From positions 248,001 through 312,000 of the forward strand of contig CANLUC010000001.1 of the NCBI GenBank assembly GCA_947494195.1: a stretch of 64,000 bases of DNA. Reading direction: 5' to 3'. The number at the start of each line of letters is the position of its first letter. The stretch's first letter is position 1. Shown here piece by piece: positions 57,928 through 64,000 of the stretch. This DNA comes from an uncultured Nesterenkonia sp. GTDB taxonomy: Bacteria > Actinomycetota > Actinomycetes > Actinomycetales > Micrococcaceae. The notes under the pieces are model-generated. The model did no database searches. It was not told the origin of the DNA and saw nothing but the letters and a program-made list of their open reading frames with translations. The translations under genes and the position numbers were made by a program.

Positions 57928-58932
57928 ATGAAGAAGAATGTCGCATCCATCACCGGCATCGCCGCGATCAGCATCCTCGCGCTGAGCGCCTGCGGGTCCG
58001 GCTCCGCGTCCGGCGGCGATGACGCCGAGGCCGAGGGCGAGACCAGCAGCGAAGGCGGTGAGCTGACCCCGATCACGGTGGGCGTGCTGCCGATCGCCCC
58101 TTCCGTGGGGATCTACTACGGCATCGAGAACGGCATCTTCGAGGAGCATGGGCTCGACGTCGAGCTCTCCACCTCGAACGCCGGTGCCGCCATGCTGCCC
58201 GCGGTGAACGCCCAGCAGCTGCAGTTCGGAATCGGAAACCCGAACTCCGTGCTCAACGCCAATGACCGCGGACTCGATATGCGGATCGTCACCGGCTACT
58301 CCAACTCGCTGGCCGAGGGAGATGACATCGCCGGCGTCGTCTCCACAGTGGAGAGCGGCATCGAGAACTGGGAAGACCTTGAGGGCAACACCGTCTCGGT
58401 GAACGCGCTGAAGACCCAGGGCGACCTGACCATCATGGAATCGGTGGAGCAGGCCGGCGGTGATCCATCGGCGGTGGAATTCTCCGAGATGCCTTTCCCC
58501 GACATGCCGGCCCAGCTCGAGCAGGGCAACACCGACGCCATCTGGGTCCCCGAGCCCTTCCTGAGCAGTGCACTCGCCGATAACGCGAACCAGCTGGTCG
58601 GGTACTCCTTCCAGGACGCGATTCCCGGGATGCCCACCATGGTGAGCTTCAGCTCCGGGGAGTACGTAGAGGAGAACCCCGAGGTCGCCCAGGCCTTCTC
58701 CGACGCCATGACCGAATCGCTGCAGATGGCCGAGGAGGACGAGGAAGGCACCCGAGCGCTGCTGCCGGAGTTCATCGACCTGCCGGAAGAGGCTGCCGAG
58801 AACCTCCGCATGGAGGAGCTCAACGCCGAGATCCCGACCGATGAGATCGAGCAGGCAGGCGCGCTGATGGTGAAGTTCGACTTCATCGAGTCAGAGCCCG
58901 ACACCTCCACCTTGTACTTCGAAGGTGAGTAA
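57928..58932 (+). CDS. NitT/TauT ABC transporter substrate-binding lipoprotein 1
   Basis: Lipobox LALSAC; ITVGVLPIAPSVGIYYGIENGIFEEHGLDVEL. Confidence 0.9.
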   Translation: MKKNVASITGIAAISILALSACGSGSASGGDDAEAEGETSSEGGELTPITVGVLPIAPSVGIYYGIENGIFEEHGLDVELSTSNAGAAMLPAVNAQQLQFGIGNPNSVLNANDRGLDMRIVTGYSNSLAEGDDIAGVVSTVESGIENWEDLEGNTVSVNALKTQGDLTIMESVEQAGGDPSAVEFSEMPFPDMPAQLEQGNTDAIWVPEPFLSSALADNANQLVGYSFQDAIPGMPTMVSFSSGEYVEENPEVAQAFSDAMTESLQMAEEDEEGTRALLPEFIDLPEEAAENLRMEELNAEIPTDEIEQAGALMVKFDFIESEPDTSTLYFEGE

Positions 58933-59066
58933 CTGATCAACCACTGATGGCGGGCAACCAGGAGGCACGTTCCAGGTTGCCCGCCAGAGGTGTCACACGC
59001 CGTCGCAGCACCCTTGGACCGTCCACGCATCCATTGCTTCGCACCTCCAGAGACCGGAGAACTGAC

Positions 59067-60074
59067 ATGAAGAACCTATCCAGCGGGGCGTTCGCCCTGT
59101 GCGCCGTGATCGCCTTGACCGCCTGCGGAAGCGGATCTCCGGCTGGAGACGCCGACGGTGAACCGGCAGGAGACGAGGGGGGAGACGCCTCGAATGGGGA
59201 GCTGACCGAGGTCGAGGTCGGGCTGATCCCCATTGTTGATGTCGCTCCCATCTATCTCGGCCAGCAGGAAGGCATCTTCGAAGAGCATGGCCTAGACCTG
59301 ACGCTGACCCTGGCCCAGGGCGGTGCCGCCATCATTCCCGCGGTCTCCTCCGGGGACCTGGACTTTGGATTCTCCAACGTGACCTCCCTGCTCATCGCGG
59401 CGGACAACGGATTGCCGCTGCAGACCGTGGCCGCGGGGCCGCAGACCACCGGCGATTCCGAGAATGACTTCGGTGCGGTCCTGGTCAAGCCGGAATCCGG
59501 CATCGAATCCGCGCAGGACCTCGAGGGCCAGCGGGTGGCGGTGAACACGCTCAACAACATCTCTGACTCGATGATCTCCCAGGGCGTGGAGGACGCCGGA
59601 GGAGACCCCGCCAACGTCGACTTCGTAGAAGTCGGCTTCCCGGACATGCTCGCCCAACTCGAAGCTGACAACGTCGACGCGATCTTCGCCGTCGACCCCT
59701 TCGCGAGCATGGCTGACGACCAGGGATACGACCGCATCTTCGCTCCCTACGCTGACGTGGTGGACGAACTCGGCGTCGGCACCTACTTCGCCTCCCAGCA
59801 GCTGGTCGATGAAGACCCCGAGCTGGTCGAGAGCTTCCACACCGCGGTCCGAGAGTCCCAGGCCTATGCCGAGGAGAACCCTGAGGCGGTGCGCGAAGTG
59901 CTGCTGGAGTACACCTCCATCGAGGAATCCATGCTCGAAGAGATCACCATCCCGGCCTTCCCCGAGGACGTCAATCTTGAATCCCTCAACGAGGTCGCCG
60001 AGATCTCTGAGCGGCACGGACTCATCGGTGAAGTTCCAGACGTCAATGACCTGGTCTGGGAGGGCGCCCGATGA
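59067..60074 (+). CDS. NitT/TauT ABC transporter substrate-binding lipoprotein 2
   Basis: Lipobox IALTAC; VEVGLIPIVDVAPIYLGQQEGIFEEHGLDLTL; paralog of preceding gene. Confidence 0.9.
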   Translation: MKNLSSGAFALCAVIALTACGSGSPAGDADGEPAGDEGGDASNGELTEVEVGLIPIVDVAPIYLGQQEGIFEEHGLDLTLTLAQGGAAIIPAVSSGDLDFGFSNVTSLLIAADNGLPLQTVAAGPQTTGDSENDFGAVLVKPESGIESAQDLEGQRVAVNTLNNISDSMISQGVEDAGGDPANVDFVEVGFPDMLAQLEADNVDAIFAVDPFASMADDQGYDRIFAPYADVVDELGVGTYFASQQLVDEDPELVESFHTAVRESQAYAEENPEAVREVLLEYTSIEESMLEEITIPAFPEDVNLESLNEVAEISERHGLIGEVPDVNDLVWEGAR

Positions 60075-60103
60075 CGGCTTCGACACACAGAGGAGGGCCG
60101 ACG

Positions 60104-61657
60104 ATGAAGAATCACGGCATCGGAGATTGGATCCATCGACGGCGCGTGCGGTCCCAGGGACAGAACGCATTGATCAGCGCGACTGGTGAACTGACCTACG
60201 ACCAGCTCGCCGAGCGGATCGATCAGCTTGCCAATGCCCTTGCAGATCGCGGCGTCAGCCCCGGTGACCGAGTCGCCTATCTGGGCGAGAACTCTCCGGC
60301 CTTTCTGGAGACGCTTTTCGCCGCTGGAAGCCTGGGAGCCGTCTTCGTCCCGCTGAACACCCGCCTGGCTCCACCGGAGATCCAGTTCGCGCTCAAGGAT
60401 TCGGGTGCCACGCTGCTGGTCGCCTCCACCACGCTGGAGCCGCTGGCGGCCTCGGGATCCCGGGACACGGCGGTCGAACGCGTGCTGATCGTCGAAGACG
60501 GCAAGCGGCCGCGCCCCGAGCAGGACTTTCCGGTGGTCGCCGAGGCCTTCGAGGATGCTCTGCGCTCGGGCTCCACTGACCGCCCCGACGTCGCGGTGAC
60601 GCTGGAGGACCTCGCGGTCATCCTCTACACCTCGGGAACAACGGGCAATCCCAAGGGCGCGATGCTGACCCACGGAAACCTCACCTGGAATGCGATCAAC
60701 GTGCTCACCGACTTCGACCTCTCCAGCAAGGACGTCGCACTGATGATCGCTCCGCTGTTCCACGTCGCAGCGCTGGGCCAGGGCGCACTGCCGGTGCTGC
60801 TCAAGGGCGGGAGCATCATTCTGGAACAGAAGTTCGAACCCGGCCGTGTGCTCGCACTGATCGAGGCCCACCGGGTCACCAACATCTCCGGGGTCCCCAC
60901 GACGTTCCAGCTGCTCTGCGAACATCCGGACTGGGAGTCCACCGACATCTCCTCGCTGCGAAACCTCACCTGCGGTGGCTCTGCTGTGCCGCTGCGGGTC
61001 CTCGACGCATACGAGACCCGCGGACTGGCGTTCACCATGGGCTACGGCATGACCGAGACCTCGCCCGGGGCCACCACTCTGCCGCCGGCATATTCCCGCT
61101 CCAAGCAGGGGTCCGGGGGACTCGCGCATTTCCACACCAATGTCCGTGTGGTGGACCCGGAGGACCAGCCCTGCCCGGTGGGGGAGGTGGGTGAGATCCA
61201 GGTCCACGGGCCCAATGTCATCGCGGAGTATTGGAACCGGCCCGAGGCCACCGCCAGCTCCTTTGTCCATGAGGAGGATGGCACGTGGCTCAAGACCGGA
61301 GACATGGGCTACTTGGACGAGGACGGTTTCCTCTTCATCTCCGACCGGCTCAAGGACATGATCATCTCCGGAGGAGAGAACATCTACCCGGCACAGGTGG
61401 AACAACAGATCGCCTCGCTGGAGGAGGTCGCCGCGGTCGCGGTGATCGGGGTGGAGGACGCGCGATGGGGTGAGGTCCCGCGCGCGGTGATCGTCGTCCG
61501 GGAGGGCCACGAGCTCACCGAGGAGCAGGTGCTCGGGCACCTGAACGGCAAGCTGGCCCGCTACAAGATTCCCAAATCGGTGGTCTTCGTGGAATCGATG
61601 CCGCGCACCGCCTCAGGCAAGATCCGCAAGCCGGACCTGCGGAAGCAGTACGCCTAG
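60104..61657 (+). CDS. AMP-dependent acyl-CoA synthetase/ligase
   Basis: ILYTSGTTGNPKGAMLTHGNL, GYGMTETSPG, LKTGDMGYLDEDGFLFISDRLKDMIISGGENIYPAQVE; RBS gaggaggg before ATG 60104. Confidence 0.93.
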   Translation: MKNHGIGDWIHRRRVRSQGQNALISATGELTYDQLAERIDQLANALADRGVSPGDRVAYLGENSPAFLETLFAAGSLGAVFVPLNTRLAPPEIQFALKDSGATLLVASTTLEPLAASGSRDTAVERVLIVEDGKRPRPEQDFPVVAEAFEDALRSGSTDRPDVAVTLEDLAVILYTSGTTGNPKGAMLTHGNLTWNAINVLTDFDLSSKDVALMIAPLFHVAALGQGALPVLLKGGSIILEQKFEPGRVLALIEAHRVTNISGVPTTFQLLCEHPDWESTDISSLRNLTCGGSAVPLRVLDAYETRGLAFTMGYGMTETSPGATTLPPAYSRSKQGSGGLAHFHTNVRVVDPEDQPCPVGEVGEIQVHGPNVIAEYWNRPEATASSFVHEEDGTWLKTGDMGYLDEDGFLFISDRLKDMIISGGENIYPAQVEQQIASLEEVAAVAVIGVEDARWGEVPRAVIVVREGHELTEEQVLGHLNGKLARYKIPKSVVFVESMPRTASGKIRKPDLRKQYA

Positions 61658-61658
61658 G

Positions 61659-62751
61659 TGTACTCGGCCATTAGGTTGGTGACAGTCGACTGGTCGGTGG
61701 AAGACCGCCGAGTGCGGTGTGGCGACGTCGATTGTTGTAGACCTCGAGCCACGGGGCAAGAGCAGCGGCACGTTCAGCGTTGTCGAGGAAGACCTGCCGA
61801 TAGGCCCACTCGGTCTGCAGGGTGCGGTTGAACCGTTCGACTTTGCCGTTCTGCCACGGGCAATGAGGCTTGATGAACTTGTGCCCGGCACCGAGGGTGT
61901 TCATCGCTGCCGCCACGTCTGCTGAGTGCCGGTAGGAAAAATGGTTATCGGTGATGACTCGCTCGATCCCGGTGATGCCGTGGGCCGCGAAGTAGCCGGC
62001 TGCACGAAGGATGAACCCCGCGCAGGTGGCACCCTTCTCGTCAGGCAGGATCTCGGAGTAGGCCAGCCGGGAGTGGTCATCGACCATCGAATGCACGTAG
62101 TCATAGCCGATCCGGGCTCGCTTCTTCGCCCCCGACGACCCCATATGGCGGCCGTGGGCCTTCCATCCCCCGCCGTCGGGGATCTTGCCGATCTTCTTGA
62201 CATCGACATGGACCAGTTCACCGGGCCGGTCGCGCTCGTAGCGGACCGCGGTGGTCTTCGAAGACCGGATCACCTCACCGGTCAGCGGGTCGCAGTCGCG
62301 CAGATAGGGCACTGCGCGTCGACGCAGCACCCGTGAGACCGTGCGGGCGGGGACGCCCAGCTCGGGGCCGATCCAGTCCTGGCCACGGCGTTGCCGGACG
62401 CGCAGGGCCACGATGACTTCCTCAGTCTCGACCGGGGTCTGTCGTGGACAGTGGCGTGGCCGAGAGGAGCGATCGTGGAGACCGGGCCAGCCTTCTTTTC
62501 GGAAGCGGTTGATCCATCGGTGGGCGCACTGGCGGGAGACGCCTTGGGCTTTGGCTGCGTGGGCGATGGCCCAGCCGTGTTCACAGACACGCTCAACGAG
62601 CAGTTGACGGCCACGGGCATTGAGTCGGGCGTTACGGTGGGACACGGAGACCTCCGGACGGTAGACGACTTAGACATCGCCCACCGCACCCGGAGGTCTC
62701 CTTTACGTCAATGACCCGTTCGGAGTGTCACCAACCTCGTGGCCGAGTACA
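61659..62751 (-). mobile_element. IS481 family insertion sequence
   Basis: TIR TGTACTCGGCCA(T/C)(T/G)AGGTTGGTGACA at both ends, single transposase ORF. Confidence 0.9.
61671..62645 (-). CDS. IS481 family transposase
   Basis: HTH then DDE integrase core: ELVHVDVKKIGKIPDGGGWK, YVHSMVDDHSRLAYSEILPDEKG, CPWQNGKVERFNRTLQTEWAY. Confidence 0.93.
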   Translation of the reverse strand: MSHRNARLNARGRQLLVERVCEHGWAIAHAAKAQGVSRQCAHRWINRFRKEGWPGLHDRSSRPRHCPRQTPVETEEVIVALRVRQRRGQDWIGPELGVPARTVSRVLRRRAVPYLRDCDPLTGEVIRSSKTTAVRYERDRPGELVHVDVKKIGKIPDGGGWKAHGRHMGSSGAKKRARIGYDYVHSMVDDHSRLAYSEILPDEKGATCAGFILRAAGYFAAHGITGIERVITDNHFSYRHSADVAAAMNTLGAGHKFIKPHCPWQNGKVERFNRTLQTEWAYRQVFLDNAERAAALAPWLEVYNNRRRHTALGGLPPTSRLSPT

Positions 62752-62787
62752 CCTGATATGTAGTGCCAATCTGTCAAGAGGCAGGAT

Positions 62788-62823
62788 GAGGCGCCCGTCC
62801 CCACGCGAGGGGGCGGGCGCCTC
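62788..62823 (+). terminator. GC-rich hairpin, probable terminator of the catabolic operon now beyond the IS481
   Basis: GAGGCGCCCG-tcccc...gggg-CGGGCGCCTC. Confidence 0.6.
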
Positions 62824-63042
62824 GTGCTTCGTTGCGGATCGGTCGGTGAGCGTGTCAGAAGCGACGCGCGGTCAGACTGATATGCGCGGGTTGGTTACCG
62901 CAGGACGGAGTGTTCGGCAGGAGCGGGACCGCGTGTCTAGCATCGAGCGTCACCAGGCGTGTGCCTGGCTGCTCATAGGTGTATCGCGGGTCACTCCACG
63001 CGCTGCCACCGGCCTCACCGAAGCGAAGCGGTCTGTGGGGAC

Positions 63043-64000
63043 TCAGTCCTGCATCACGGCCAACGACCAGCACCAGCCGGCCAGTTCCCGAGCGATCGCC
63101 ACGTCTGCCACAGTTCCACGTTTACGACGTTCAATGAATCGCACCCAACGAGCATGGAGACGACGATTGCCAAGGTCTCCACGAGCTCGCGCCGCAGCAG
63201 GAGCAAGGTCCCACCGTTCACGCATGGTCTTCCCGATCGCGTATCGGGCGCGGTGATGCCATGCCGCTTCGACCAGCAGTCGCCGGGCGTGGGTGTTCCC
63301 GGCCTTGGTAATCGGGCCCTGGGCGCGGGACTGGCCTGAAGAATGCTCCGAGGGCACCAGCCCTACGAAGGCTCCGATGGTGCTACCGGTGAACCGGTGC
63401 CAGTCACCGATCTCTACTGCCAGTCCGAACCCGGTCAGGGTCGAGACACCGCGCAGACACCCCAGCCGGTGCACCAGGTCCGCGTACTCCGGGCCGGTGG
63501 CCATGACCGCGATCGCCTCATCCAGGCGTCCGCGTCGGGCTTCCATGGCCAGCACCGCTTCGTAGTCAGAGTCAAAAGCCGTCCGGGTGGAGCTGTGGGC
63601 AAGCTGGGTCTGGGCCTCTCGGACCAGCCAGGTGTGATGAGCCCCGGTCCAGGCGTGACCACCGGTGTAGAGGATGCCGTGGCGCAGCAGCAGCTTCGAG
63701 AGCCGATGCCGGGCGCGCATCAGGTCCCCTCGGCAGTCCTCCCTGGCCCGGACCAGGTCCCGGGCGGCCTCCTGCTCCGCTGAAGGAACAGCCACGACCA
63801 CGTATTCATCCAGGTGCAGAAGTCGGGCAAGGTGGACCGCGTCTTTGGCGTCGGTCTTGACCCTGTCCCCGGCCGGGCGTTGCAGCTTCGACGGAGCGAG
63901 GACCTCGCATCGGATTCCGGCGTGGATGAGTTTTCGGTAGAGACCGAATCCGGTCGGTCCGGCTTCGTAGGCCACAGCCACCGGGCCCGGCAGGTGTCTG
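63043..64000 (-). CDS. IS110 family transposase (5' part outside window)
   Basis: KTDAKDAVHLARLL, GLVPSEHSSGQSRAQGPITKAGNTHARRLLVEAAWHH; ORF apparently runs past the window edge. Confidence 0.9.
   Translation of the reverse strand, partial: RHLPGPVAVAYEAGPTGFGLYRKLIHAGIRCEVLAPSKLQRPAGDRVKTDAKDAVHLARLLHLDEYVVVAVPSAEQEAARDLVRAREDCRGDLMRARHRLSKLLLRHGILYTGGHAWTGAHHTWLVREAQTQLAHSSTRTAFDSDYEAVLAMEARRGRLDEAIAVMATGPEYADLVHRLGCLRGVSTLTGFGLAVEIGDWHRFTGSTIGAFVGLVPSEHSSGQSRAQGPITKAGNTHARRLLVEAAWHHRARYAIGKTMRERWDLAPAAARARGDLGNRRLHARWVRFIERRKRGTVADVAIARELAGWCWSLAVMQD

Noticed and set aside
59864-61540. 558-aa minus-strand ORF opposite the acyl-CoA synthetase
   Set aside because: Shadow ORF of a gene with clear AMP-binding motifs

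Overview
This 64 kb window is a high-GC actinobacterial chromosome segment, probably Micrococcales (Micrococcaceae-like gene content: mycothiol amidase mca, sdhCDAB, bioY, DUF4307, DUF501). About 45 protein genes are supportable. Most are housekeeping: phoH-type PIN-ATPase, uppS, mca, greA, ilvA, ndh, ppx, enolase, mazG, add, deoA/cdd, manC, sdhCDAB, trpS and exoIII. One tRNA gene is present. The right third is accessory: a NitT/TauT-type ABC transporter, a MarR regulator and a CoA-dependent catabolic module (SDR, amidohydrolase, acyl-CoA dehydrogenase, MaoC, two tandem substrate-binding lipoproteins, acyl-CoA synthetase). It ends in an IS481-type insertion sequence and a partial IS110-type transposase. 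The main signals beyond genes are: (1) a 71-bp intergenic inverted-repeat element in three copies with fixed length, a constant AGAA internal-loop strand and a covarying inner stem; (2) a second palindromic element (ATCGTAG-GCT...AGC-CTACGAT) present as ~50-bp direct repeats flanking an AbiEi-like/PD-(D/E)XK-like orphan gene; (3) a class-I-shaped tRNA with a UAA anticodon abutting a hairpin after ndh; (4) structured leaders upstream of phoH and greA; (5) a catabolic cluster with a shared putative MarR operator and an amidohydrolase in place of a thiolase; (6) a BioQ-like operator on bioY. All calls are by reading only; no database search or folding program was run.
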